In this document: in pieces, positions 1 through 7,039 of the stretch | Layout of the letters: every line of letters starts with the position of its first letter | How positions within the stretch are numbered: position 1 is the stretch's first letter | Made by a program: the position numbers and the translations under genes | Assembly (NCBI RefSeq): GCF_016597785.1 | Contig: NZ_JAENJG010000002.1 | Location: 434,001-498,000, forward strand | Source: Leucobacter sp. L43 | Lineage (GTDB): Bacteria > Actinomycetota > Actinomycetes > Actinomycetales > Microbacteriaceae | Length of the DNA: 64,000 bases | Direction: 5' to 3' | Notes under the pieces: generated by a model | What the model was told of the DNA's origin: nothing | Seen by the model: the letters and a program-made list of their open reading frames with translations, nothing else | Database searches by the model: none

Positions 1-142
1 AGCGTCGGAAGAACGTGCTCCGGCTCATCCCGACCGCTGCGGCGAGAGCTTCAGCCGTCGTCGCTTCGTAGCCGCGTTCCGCGAGGTGGCGGATCGCCGC
101 GGTCGAGCTCTCCGGCGTCATTCCGGCTCCGTGCGGTGGCAT
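1..142 (-). CDS. TetR-family regulator, N-terminal fragment (cut by window edge)
   Basis: The reverse strand from an ATG at 142 reads MPPHGAGMTPESSTAAIRHL and continues through LAERGYEATTAEALAAAVGM and SRSTFFRRF to the edge. This is the helix-turn-helix start of a TetR repressor: first helix, then the turn AAAVGMSRSTFF. Only about 47 residues are present; the ligand domain lies outside. An internal Met eight codons in is an alternative start. It is divergent from the acyl-CoA dehydrogenase at 314, whose promoter carries a perfect palindrome, so it is probably the repressor of that gene. Family assignment rests on the HTH alone. Confidence 0.7.
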   Translation of the reverse strand, partial: MPPHGAGMTPESSTAAIRHLAERGYEATTAEALAAAVGMSRSTFFRR

Positions 143-241
143 GCCAAGAAACTAGCACACCGGTGACGCGGTGAAACCGAGTTCCACTCGTGAAGGCGTT
201 ACGAGCGCGGGGCGGTCGGGGTTTCGCTGTGAGGAATGGAC

Positions 242-270
242 TTGACTTGACACCGAGTGTCAGGCATGCT
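242..270 (+). promoter_or_regulatory. Promoter with embedded operator for acyl-CoA dehydrogenase
   Basis: TTGACT (242-247) and CATGCT (265-270) are 17 nt apart, a plausible sigma-70-type pair. The spacer holds the perfect 15-bp palindrome TGACACCGAGTGTCA (248-262). A dimeric repressor bound there would block polymerase. The divergent TetR-type gene at 1-142 is the natural candidate. Function is inferred from position and symmetry. Confidence 0.55.
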
Positions 271-313
271 CGACGGCGAACGCGTCGGCGCGCGCCGTCG
301 CAGGGAGGAACCC

Positions 314-1537
314 ATGCCGAACTCGAAGCCGGTCGTCAGCCAGGGTACCGCGGAGCCCGAATATGCGCTCTGGGAACCACTCGATCCCGATGTCGCCGGA
401 GTCTTCCGCGGCGTCTCGAGCGAGGATCTCGCATACCGGGATCGGGCTCGCGCGTTCGTGCAGGATGAGCTGCGGCCCGTCATCGCAGGCATCTGGGATC
501 GGGCCGAGTATCCGCTCGATCTCGCGCTTCGCCTCGGCGAACTCGACCTCATGCGCGACGGCATCGACGTTCCGGGTTATCCGGAGCAGAGCCTGCTGGC
601 CGCGAGCCTCACCATGATGGAGCTCGCGCGCGGAGATGGGTCGATCGCGACGATCGTCGGCGTGCAGGGCGGTCTCGCGCTGCGCTCGATCGCGTACTGC
701 GGCTCCGAAGCGCAGCGCGATCGTTGGTTCGAACCGCTCGCGAGGGGCACCGAGCTCGGAGCGTTCGCACTCACCGAGCCGACGCACGGTTCGGACTCCG
801 TCAGCTTGGAGACGAGCGCCGAAGCGGACGGAGACGAGTACGTCATCACGGGGCACAAGAAGTGGATCGGGTCGGGCAGCGTCGGTCAGGTGTCGGTGGT
901 CTGGGCCCGAGGCGATGACGGTCAGGTGCAGGGCTTCCTGGTGCCGCAAGACGCGGAAGGATATCGGGCGACGACGATCGAGGGGAAAGTCTCGTTGCGC
1001 GCCATCTGGCAGGCGCACATCGAGCTCGACGGTGTGCGGGTGCCGGCGAGCGCGAGGATGCCGGGCGCGAACAGCTTCAAGGACACGGCCCGCGTGCTGC
1101 AGGCGACGCGCCTCGGCGTCGCCTGGTCCGCGCTCGGGCACGCCGTCGCCGTCTACGAGTCGGCCGTGCACTACGCGAAGCAGCGCGTGCAGTTCGGAAG
1201 GCCGCTCGCCGCCTCGCAGATCGTCCAGTCCCGGCTCACCGAGATGCTGAGCGGCGTGACCTCGTTGCAGTCCCTCCTCATGCAGCTCACGCGCGCGGAG
1301 GAGCGGGGTGAGCTGTCGGGGCCCGGCGCCTCGCTCGGCAAGTACACCGCCACGCGCACGGCGCGGGATCTGGCGCGGAACGCTCGCGACCTGCTCGGCG
1401 GCAACGGCATTCTGCTCGAGAATCGGGTCGCTCGCCACTTCGCCGACATCGAAGCCTTGCACACGTACGAGGGCACGGAGACGGTGCAGGCGCTCATCAT
1501 CGGTCGCGACATCACGGGAATCTCCGCATTCGCCTGA
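314..1537 (+). CDS. Acyl-CoA dehydrogenase (glutaryl-CoA dehydrogenase-like)
   Basis: A 407-residue flavoprotein expected to make a 2,3-enoyl-CoA from an acyl-CoA and pass electrons to an electron-transfer flavoprotein. Visible family marks are FALTEPTHGSD (151-161), ITGHKKWIG (178-186), the dimer/FAD region QRVQFGRPLA (290-299), LLGGNGI (360-366) and the catalytic base Glu386 in HTYEGTET. The C-terminus QALIIGRDITGISAFA closely resembles glutaryl-CoA dehydrogenase. By eye, however, the substrate-carboxylate Arg of that enzyme aligns with a small residue near 110-116, so glutaryl-CoA need not be the substrate. I chose ATG 314 because GGAGG lies 5 nt upstream; an upstream GTG at 257 would fall inside the operator. 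Monocistronic; converges with pucR, 2 nt apart. Confidence 0.88.
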   Translation: MPNSKPVVSQGTAEPEYALWEPLDPDVAGVFRGVSSEDLAYRDRARAFVQDELRPVIAGIWDRAEYPLDLALRLGELDLMRDGIDVPGYPEQSLLAASLTMMELARGDGSIATIVGVQGGLALRSIAYCGSEAQRDRWFEPLARGTELGAFALTEPTHGSDSVSLETSAEADGDEYVITGHKKWIGSGSVGQVSVVWARGDDGQVQGFLVPQDAEGYRATTIEGKVSLRAIWQAHIELDGVRVPASARMPGANSFKDTARVLQATRLGVAWSALGHAVAVYESAVHYAKQRVQFGRPLAASQIVQSRLTEMLSGVTSLQSLLMQLTRAEERGELSGPGASLGKYTATRTARDLARNARDLLGGNGILLENRVARHFADIEALHTYEGTETVQALIIGRDITGISAFA

Positions 1538-1539
1538 GT

Positions 1540-3162
1540 TCAGTCCTCGAGCGGCGCTGCAACCCCGGCTGATCCCCGGGACCTCGGGGAACCGGTGGCC
1601 GGTGCGAGCGCTCCGGAGTCGAGTGCGAGCCAGAGGAGTGCGCGCTCGGTGGGGGCGTCGAGCCGCACGTCGAGATCGCGCTCGGCAGCGTGCAGGTGAC
1701 TGCGCAGCGTCTGCCGGTGCACCGCGATCTGAGCGGCCGCGCGTTCGATGGCTCCGTTGGCCGCGAGGTACGCGTGCAGTGCGACGCGCGTGCGCTCGGC
1801 GAGGGCGGGATCGAGCATCTCCAGGCGCCGTCGCCATTCCGCGAACACCGGGACGGTTCTGGAGGCGTCGATCGAGGCGCTCCAGGCCTCCCGACGGCTC
1901 AGCTCGGCGTACGACACCGCGACGACGTCGCGCTCCCGGGTGCCGAGGTGCGCCCGTGCCGCTTCGGCTCGCAAGTCGAGCAGCCCGCTCGCGGGCGCGG
2001 TGCGGCTGATACCGGCTCGCCAGCTCGCGAGGTTGCCGGTCTCGTTCGCGAGGAACTGGGTGACGAGCGGCTGCACCTCCTGATGATCGGCCCCCGGGAT
2101 CACGATGATGAACTCCGATCCGACGGCGCACAGCAGCGGAACCACGGTGAACTCCGCCTGATTCCACGCATTCGCGAGATGAGCCTTGAGGAGCAGGCCG
2201 GCAGCCGGCTCCTTCATGCTGGGGAGCCCCGGGTCGGGCGAGGGGCCGAGGTGCACGACCGTGCAGCGCGTGCTCGATCCGAGCAGCAGCTCGAACAACC
2301 GCGCATCGCCTTCGAGTCGCCCGGTGAGAGCCTCGGTGAGCACGCGTTCGCGGAACGAGGTCGCGGTGACGTCGCCTCGACTGCTCGTGCGCGAGTCATC
2401 GATGAAGAATGCGATCGAGCCGATCATGCCCTGCTCCAGCGGAGAGTATCGGCGCATTCGAGTGACGGCGATCGGTGCGCCTGCGGTACTCGCGATGTGC
2501 ACGAAGCGTGCGCCGAGGGAGACGCTCGTCGAGCGCCGTCCGGATGCCGCGTGCCGGGAGAGCTCGCCGGAGATGGCCCGCATTTCGCCGTCCCCCAGTA
2601 CCCGTCCTGCGGAGGCGGGGTCTCCGGCGGCGTCCCGCCAGACGACCGTCGCCTCGAGCTCGGCCGCAAGGGTCTCGAGTGCTTCAGTGCGCAGTCCGGG
2701 GCCCGGCGCGGCGGCAAGGCGCTGCTGCAGGTCGAGGAGACGCTGCACCTGGCTCATCTGAGCTTCCGCAATACGAGCGGAAACGTGCTCGGCGATGGCG
2801 ATGTAGGGGGTGGTGAGCGGGACGCGCAGAAGCGGAAGCTGATGCTTCACGGCTGCGCTGCGCCATTCCTGCGGGATCTCCTCCACGGTGAGTCCCACTC
2901 CGAACCCGACGCCGGCGACGCCGTGCTCGCGGAGACGCCGAAACAACTCGTCCAGCGACTCCGGCGTGCGCTCGATGAGGCCGGTGGTCAGCAGCAGCAC
3001 CCCTCGCGTCAGCCACGGGCTGGGATCGGTGACTTCCGCGACGTGCACCCAGGTGACCGACCGGCTCAACCAGTCGTGGCCGACGACGCAGGTGAGTGCC
3101 AACTCTTTCGCGCGGGTGAGATCGGCGAGTGTGGGGTAAGGAGCCGGTCGCGGTGCTGGCAT
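1540..3162 (-). CDS. PucR-family transcriptional regulator
   Basis: A 540-residue regulator with the two PucR-family parts: an N-terminal purine-catabolism-regulator-like domain (about 5-130, including VTWVHVAEVTDPSPWL and LLLTTGL) and a C-terminal helix-turn-helix of the PucR/CdaR type (about 470-530, with AIERAAAQIAVHRQTLRSHL). PucR proteins activate nitrogen-rich compound catabolism, for example purines and allantoin. ATG 3162 is preceded by AGGAGGAGCAC; a longer reading to 3228 lacks such a site. It is divergent from the ureohydrolase and transporter pair across a 141-nt region with inverted repeats, so it most likely controls them. It ends 2 nt from the convergent acyl-CoA dehydrogenase. 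Confidence 0.88.
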   Translation of the reverse strand: MPAPRPAPYPTLADLTRAKELALTCVVGHDWLSRSVTWVHVAEVTDPSPWLTRGVLLLTTGLIERTPESLDELFRRLREHGVAGVGFGVGLTVEEIPQEWRSAAVKHQLPLLRVPLTTPYIAIAEHVSARIAEAQMSQVQRLLDLQQRLAAAPGPGLRTEALETLAAELEATVVWRDAAGDPASAGRVLGDGEMRAISGELSRHAASGRRSTSVSLGARFVHIASTAGAPIAVTRMRRYSPLEQGMIGSIAFFIDDSRTSSRGDVTATSFRERVLTEALTGRLEGDARLFELLLGSSTRCTVVHLGPSPDPGLPSMKEPAAGLLLKAHLANAWNQAEFTVVPLLCAVGSEFIIVIPGADHQEVQPLVTQFLANETGNLASWRAGISRTAPASGLLDLRAEAARAHLGTRERDVVAVSYAELSRREAWSASIDASRTVPVFAEWRRRLEMLDPALAERTRVALHAYLAANGAIERAAAQIAVHRQTLRSHLHAAERDLDVRLDAPTERALLWLALDSGALAPATGSPRSRGSAGVAAPLED

Positions 3163-3193
3163 GTGCTCCTCCTGACTCCATGCGCAAGCGCGT

Positions 3194-3228
3194 TCACTGT
3201 ATGAGTGAGTGTATCTGCTGGTACTCAC
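3194..3228. promoter_or_regulatory. Inverted repeats in pucR/ureohydrolase divergent region
   Basis: TCACT-GTATG-AGTGA (3194-3208) is a perfect interrupted palindrome. An overlapping pair GTGAGT (3205-3210) and ACTCAC (3223-3228) repeats the same half-site. This clustering between two divergent genes suggests the binding region of the PucR-type regulator. Symmetry is seen directly; the binding protein is inferred. Confidence 0.4.
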
Positions 3229-3303
3229 CCTCAGCGCGATTGCGGACGATGCAGTGGCCGACGATGCTGGAATCTCAGCGCATCACGACAACCAGGAGGG
3301 GTC

Positions 3304-4191
3304 ATGCCAGCGACCGCGCGTCAGTTCGAGATCATCGGAGCGCCCTTCGACGGAGCGGCCACGCTCGGGTATCCCGGGTCCCGCTACGCACCGGATCGTA
3401 TTCGTCAGCAACTCGGCTGGATCACGCAGCGCGTGGAGGCTGGATCGGTGTTCTCGCTCGAAACCGGCGAGCTGCACGATGCTCCGCTGATCATCGACGG
3501 CGGCGACGCCGACATCGTGGCCCACGACGTGCTGACGACGCTCGAGCGCACGAGTGCGCGAATCGCGCGGAGCGTGCGGTCCGGGAACGTGCCCATTCTG
3601 CTCGGGGGCGACGACTGCTTCCTGTATGCGGGCACCAAGGGGCTTCATGATGCCACCGATGGAACGGTCGGCGTGATCCACTTCGATGCGCACCTCGACG
3701 TGATGGACCGAAACGAGCAGCAGGGCACCCACAGCCAGTCCAGTGGGATGCGGCGATCGCTCGAACTCGATCGGGCGCGGACTGAGCACAGCATTCAGGT
3801 GGGGCTCCGGCACTTCAACTTCCCGTCTTCGCGGGCCTACCTGGAGAGCGCCGGCCTGGCGCGCATCACCGCGGCGGAATTCGATAGGAGCGGCACCGCA
3901 GCCGTTGTCGAACGAATTCTCGAACGCACCGCAGGCGCCGACCATGTGCATCTGAGCTTCGACATCGACGCGATCGATCCGGCGCACGCGCCGGGCGCGG
4001 GAGCCCTCGAGCCGGGCGGGATCACGTCACGGCAGGCGATCGACACGATCATGGCGCTTGCACCGCACTGCGATTCGTTCGCAGTGACCGAGGTCAACCC
4101 GATGACGGATCACCAGGACATGACCGCGACCCTCGCGGCCTATCTCTGCTATTACTTCGCCGTGTTCGGGCAACGACACAGCGACGACTGA
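3304..4191 (+). CDS. Ureohydrolase (agmatinase/arginase superfamily) with atypical GGDD motif
   Basis: A 295-residue hydrolase of the arginase/agmatinase fold, which removes urea from a guanidino compound using two metal ions. Metal-ligand motifs are HFDAHLDVMD (DAHxD) and LSFDIDAIDPAHAPGAG (SxDxDxxDPxxAPG). The first ligand motif, normally GGDHS, reads GGDDC here: the His that binds the first metal is an Asp. That could change metal preference or substrate. ATG 3304 follows AGGAGGGGTC. The next gene encodes an MHS-type importer, and the divergent regulator is PucR, so catabolism of an imported guanidino or ureido nitrogen source is likely. The exact substrate (agmatine, guanidinobutyrate, others) cannot be read from sequence. 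Confidence 0.85.
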   Translation: MPATARQFEIIGAPFDGAATLGYPGSRYAPDRIRQQLGWITQRVEAGSVFSLETGELHDAPLIIDGGDADIVAHDVLTTLERTSARIARSVRSGNVPILLGGDDCFLYAGTKGLHDATDGTVGVIHFDAHLDVMDRNEQQGTHSQSSGMRRSLELDRARTEHSIQVGLRHFNFPSSRAYLESAGLARITAAEFDRSGTAAVVERILERTAGADHVHLSFDIDAIDPAHAPGAGALEPGGITSRQAIDTIMALAPHCDSFAVTEVNPMTDHQDMTATLAAYLCYYFAVFGQRHSDD

Positions 4192-4197
4192 CCCGAT

Positions 4198-4222
4198 CGA
4201 ACGCGTCGATGGAGCGCGTTCG
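4198..4222 (+). terminator. Hairpin between ureohydrolase and MFS genes
   Basis: CGAACGCG (4198-4205) pairs perfectly with CGCGTTCG (4215-4222), leaving a 9-nt loop, starting 7 nt after the ureohydrolase stop. No clear T-run follows. It may attenuate transcription into the transporter or protect the upstream message end. Confidence 0.4.
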
Positions 4223-4253
4223 GTTTCGCATGATGAAGTGAGGGAGTGGGACG

Positions 4254-5690
4254 ATGGCGGAACACCAAGAGCAGGTGAGCCCGGTGCTCGACACCGGGGC
4301 GGTGAACATCGTGCGCAAACGCGAGCTCGGCCGCGCGGTGCGCGGAACGTTCGTCGGCAATGTCATGGAGTGGTACGACGTCGGAGTCTTCGGCTACCTC
4401 GTCGTCACCCTCGGCCCCGTATTCCTCCCCGAGGCGAACCCTGCGACGCAGGTCATCTTCATGCTCGGCACCTTCGCGAGCACGTACCTGTTCCGACCGC
4501 TCGGCGGTCTCTTCTTCGGCTGGCTCGGGGACAAGATCGGACGCAAGCGCGTGCTGTTCATCACCCTGACCACCGTGGCGCTGGCGACGTTCCTCATCGG
4601 TCTGCTTCCCGGCTATGCCTCCATCGGCATCGCAGCGGCTGTGCTGCTGATCGTGCTGAAGATCGTGCAGGGGTTCTCCGCCGGCGGGGAGTTCACGAGC
4701 GCCGTGACCTTCATCAGTGAGTCGGCGCCCGACAAGAAGCGGGGGTTCTACGCCGCCTTCCTCGACGCGGGCAGCTATCTCGGCTTCGTGTTGGGCGCAG
4801 CGATCGTCACGGTGCTGCAGATCGCGTTCGGTCAGGAGGCGATGGTCGACGGGCTCTGGCGCGTCCCGTTCCTCATCGCTGGCCCGCTCGGCTTCGTCGC
4901 GATCTACCTCCGCATGCGCGTCGAAGAATCGCCGCACTTCACGGCGCTGCTCGCCGAGGCGGCGCCGCTCGCACGTCCGCGGGCGGATGGGCGCCCGACC
5001 CTGCGGGTGAATCCGGCGCGCGTATTCATCGCCAACTGGAAGCCGATGCTGGTGGTCGTGCTGCTCGTCGCGGCCGCGAACTCGGCCGGTTACGCGTTCA
5101 CCTCGTACATGCCGACGTATCTCTCGACGGTTCTCGAGCACGATGCTGTTCAGGGCAATCTCTTCTCCCTTCCGCTCATGCTGCTCATGGCGATCTGCAT
5201 GCCGTTCGTTGGAATGCTCTCCGATCGCGTGGGCCGCAAGCCTGTGCTGTTCGCAGCGTCCCTGTGGGTGATCGTTCTCAGCGTGCCGGCGTTCCACCTC
5301 ATCGGCGGTGCGCAGCCGGTGGGCATCGTCTGCGGCCTCGCGCTGATCGGGCTGCCGGTCGCGCTCTACATGGGAACCCTCGCCTCGACTTATCCGGCGC
5401 TCTTCACCACGCGCTCGCGCAACACGAGCCTGGGAGTCTCGTACAACGTGTCGATCGCGCTCTTCGGAGGCACGGCCCCACTCGTGATCGACTCGTTGAT
5501 CCGCGTGACCAACGACCCTCTCGCCGCGGCCTACTATCTCATCGGCATGTCCGTCGTCGGTTTCATCACCGTCTGCTTCCTGCGTGAGAGCGCCGGACAG
5601 CCGCTCGAAGGATCGGAGCCCAACGTCGAGACGGCGCTCGAGGCTCACCGCATCCATACGGCCCGAATCGCGCTGCTCGAGCGGCGCTGA
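4254..5690 (+). CDS. MHS-family MFS transporter (metabolite:proton symporter)
   Basis: A 478-residue membrane protein with about 12 hydrophobic segments. The N-terminal GTFVGNVMEWYDVGVFGYL is typical of metabolite:H+ symporters (ProP, ShiA, KgtP type), followed by the MFS loop 2-3 motif GWLGDKIGRKRVLF, repeated in the second half as GMLSDRVGRKPVLF. The stretch VQGFSAGGEFTSA is also MHS-typical. It probably imports the substrate of the ureohydrolase 62 nt upstream. Substrates in this family are organic acids, betaines and amino acids, so a charged guanidino acid is plausible but unproven. Confidence 0.87.
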   Translation: MAEHQEQVSPVLDTGAVNIVRKRELGRAVRGTFVGNVMEWYDVGVFGYLVVTLGPVFLPEANPATQVIFMLGTFASTYLFRPLGGLFFGWLGDKIGRKRVLFITLTTVALATFLIGLLPGYASIGIAAAVLLIVLKIVQGFSAGGEFTSAVTFISESAPDKKRGFYAAFLDAGSYLGFVLGAAIVTVLQIAFGQEAMVDGLWRVPFLIAGPLGFVAIYLRMRVEESPHFTALLAEAAPLARPRADGRPTLRVNPARVFIANWKPMLVVVLLVAAANSAGYAFTSYMPTYLSTVLEHDAVQGNLFSLPLMLLMAICMPFVGMLSDRVGRKPVLFAASLWVIVLSVPAFHLIGGAQPVGIVCGLALIGLPVALYMGTLASTYPALFTTRSRNTSLGVSYNVSIALFGGTAPLVIDSLIRVTNDPLAAAYYLIGMSVVGFITVCFLRESAGQPLEGSEPNVETALEAHRIHTARIALLERR

Positions 5691-5710
5691 CGTTCAGCGG
5701 CGGCCGCGAG

Positions 5711-6265
5711 CTAGACGGAGGCCTCGATACCCGGGAGCAGCCTGCCGAGGATCACGGCGAGCTGCTCCCGCTCCGCGGTGTCGAGCGGGGCGAGTACGAG
5801 CTCGCGAATCTGCGCGACATGGGCGGGAGCGGAGGCGCGAAGCGCGGCGAGACCGTCGTCGGTGAGCCGCGCCGTGCGCGTGCGGCCGTCGCCGCCGCAC
5901 GCGGAGCGCGCGACCCAGCCGCGCGCGACGAGCGCGTCGATGGCGTGACTCAGACGCGATCGGCTCAGCCCTGCGAGGCGGGCGATCTCGGACATCGGCG
6001 GTTGCTCGTCTCCCGGGCGGGCGAGCATGACGAGAATCGCGTAATGGGCGTGGTTGATCCCCGCGCCGTCGCGCAACGTTCGGTCGAGCGCTTGGGGGAG
6101 GAGCTGGGCGAACCTGATGGCGGGGAGCCAGGTGCGCATCTCGTCGTCGCCGAGGCGGCGGTCGGGAGCGGGTCGAGCATCGTCGCGCCCGGCTCCCCGG
6201 CCCGTCGCATCCTTCGCGGTCGCCACCGCGCTCGCCGCCGGTTCTTCCGGCTCCGGCTCCATCAC
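5711..6265 (-). CDS. MarR-family transcriptional regulator
   Basis: A 184-residue protein with a MarR winged helix: helices around MSEIARLAGLSRSRLSHAID and VARGWVARSACGGDGRTRT, the wing. The first 40 residues are low-complexity and acidic, so translation could instead begin at the internal Met of MRTWLPAIRFAQ. The ATG at 6265 overlaps the stop codon of ribA (GTGATG), which implies translational coupling. It lies convergent to the MFS gene. A MarR regulator coupled to GTP cyclohydrolase II is unusual; its ligand is unknown. Confidence 0.85.
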   Translation of the reverse strand: MMEPEPEEPAASAVATAKDATGRGAGRDDARPAPDRRLGDDEMRTWLPAIRFAQLLPQALDRTLRDGAGINHAHYAILVMLARPGDEQPPMSEIARLAGLSRSRLSHAIDALVARGWVARSACGGDGRTRTARLTDDGLAALRASAPAHVAQIRELVLAPLDTAEREQLAVILGRLLPGIEASV

Positions 6266-6963
6266 GCTGCCGAGAGATCGATCGTATGCGCCGTGTGGTC
6301 GCGCTTGGATTCGAGGTACTTCCGGTTGAAGCCGGAGAGGTGCACCGACGTCGCCACACGATCGACGACCTCGATGCCGAGGGCGCCGAGCTGCTCGGCC
6401 TTATCGGGATTGTTGCTCAACAGCCGGATTCGCTCAGCGGCGACTGCGCTCAGCATCTGGGCAGCGGCCGTGTAGTCGCGCTCATCCTCCCCGCGGCCCA
6501 GCGCGACGTTCGCAGCGTAGGTGTCGAGGCCGGCGTCTTGCAGCGCGTACGCGTCGAGCTTCGCGTAGAGCCCGATCCCTCGCCCTTCCTGCCGCAGGTA
6601 GAGCAGGAAGCCGCCTTCGGCCGCGATGCGTTCGACGGCTTCGCGGAGCTGCGGGCCGCAGTCGCAGCGCTCCGAGCCGAAGACGTCACCGGTGAGGCAC
6701 TCGCTGTGCAATCGCACGAGCGGTGCCGGCGGCGCGCTCGCCGCTCCGCTGACGGGCCCGGCGTCACCCGTCGGGAGGGCGCCCTGCCACTCTCCGAGGG
6801 CGAGGAGGAGGTGCTCCTTCCCGTCGACGAGCCCGTCGAAGGTGAACACGTCGGCTGCTGCGGTGTAGCCGTCGGGAAACCGGAGGGGGATGCGCACCTG
6901 GGTCCGCACCGTCGCAGCGGATGAGGCTCGATCACCCTCGCGAGTGCGTGAAATTTCAACCAT
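6262..6963 (-). CDS. ribA: GTP cyclohydrolase II
   Basis: A 233-residue stand-alone GTP cyclohydrolase II, the first committed enzyme of riboflavin synthesis, opening GTP to a diaminopyrimidine with loss of formate. The zinc site ECLTGDVFGSERCDCG contains three Cys, and LRQEGRGIGLYAKLDAY is the GTP/pyrophosphate-binding stretch. RLLSNNPDKAEQLGALGIEV is also diagnostic. No 3,4-dihydroxybutanone-phosphate synthase domain is fused and no other rib gene is nearby, so this is probably a second, non-operon copy or a specialised one. I see no FMN riboswitch in the 76 nt upstream. Downstream coupling to marR is discussed under that gene. Confidence 0.93.
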   Translation of the reverse strand: MVEISRTREGDRASSAATVRTQVRIPLRFPDGYTAAADVFTFDGLVDGKEHLLLALGEWQGALPTGDAGPVSGAASAPPAPLVRLHSECLTGDVFGSERCDCGPQLREAVERIAAEGGFLLYLRQEGRGIGLYAKLDAYALQDAGLDTYAANVALGRGEDERDYTAAAQMLSAVAAERIRLLSNNPDKAEQLGALGIEVVDRVATSVHLSGFNRKYLESKRDHTAHTIDLSAA

Positions 6964-6975
6964 GTGGGATGCAAC

Positions 6976-7008
6976 GCGAATGCCCGGGTCCTATTCCCGG
7001 GCATTCGC
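6976..7008 (-). terminator. Perfect 13-bp hairpin after the permease gene
   Basis: GCGAATGCCCGGG (6976-6988) and CCCGGGCATTCGC (6996-7008) form a perfect 13-bp stem with loop TCCTATT. It lies between the stop of the upstream permease (7040, minus) and the ribA start (6963), so it most likely terminates the permease transcript. No U-tract follows, as is common in high-GC actinobacteria. Confidence 0.6.
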
Positions 7009-7039
7009 AGGCGCGCGGCGCAGGAGCCGCGCCGGCGAT

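Noticed and set aside
4152-5657. 501-codon minus-strand frame opposite the MFS gene
   Set aside because: Composition rich in Arg, Glu, His and Asp, mirror image of a membrane protein codon pattern; no domain.
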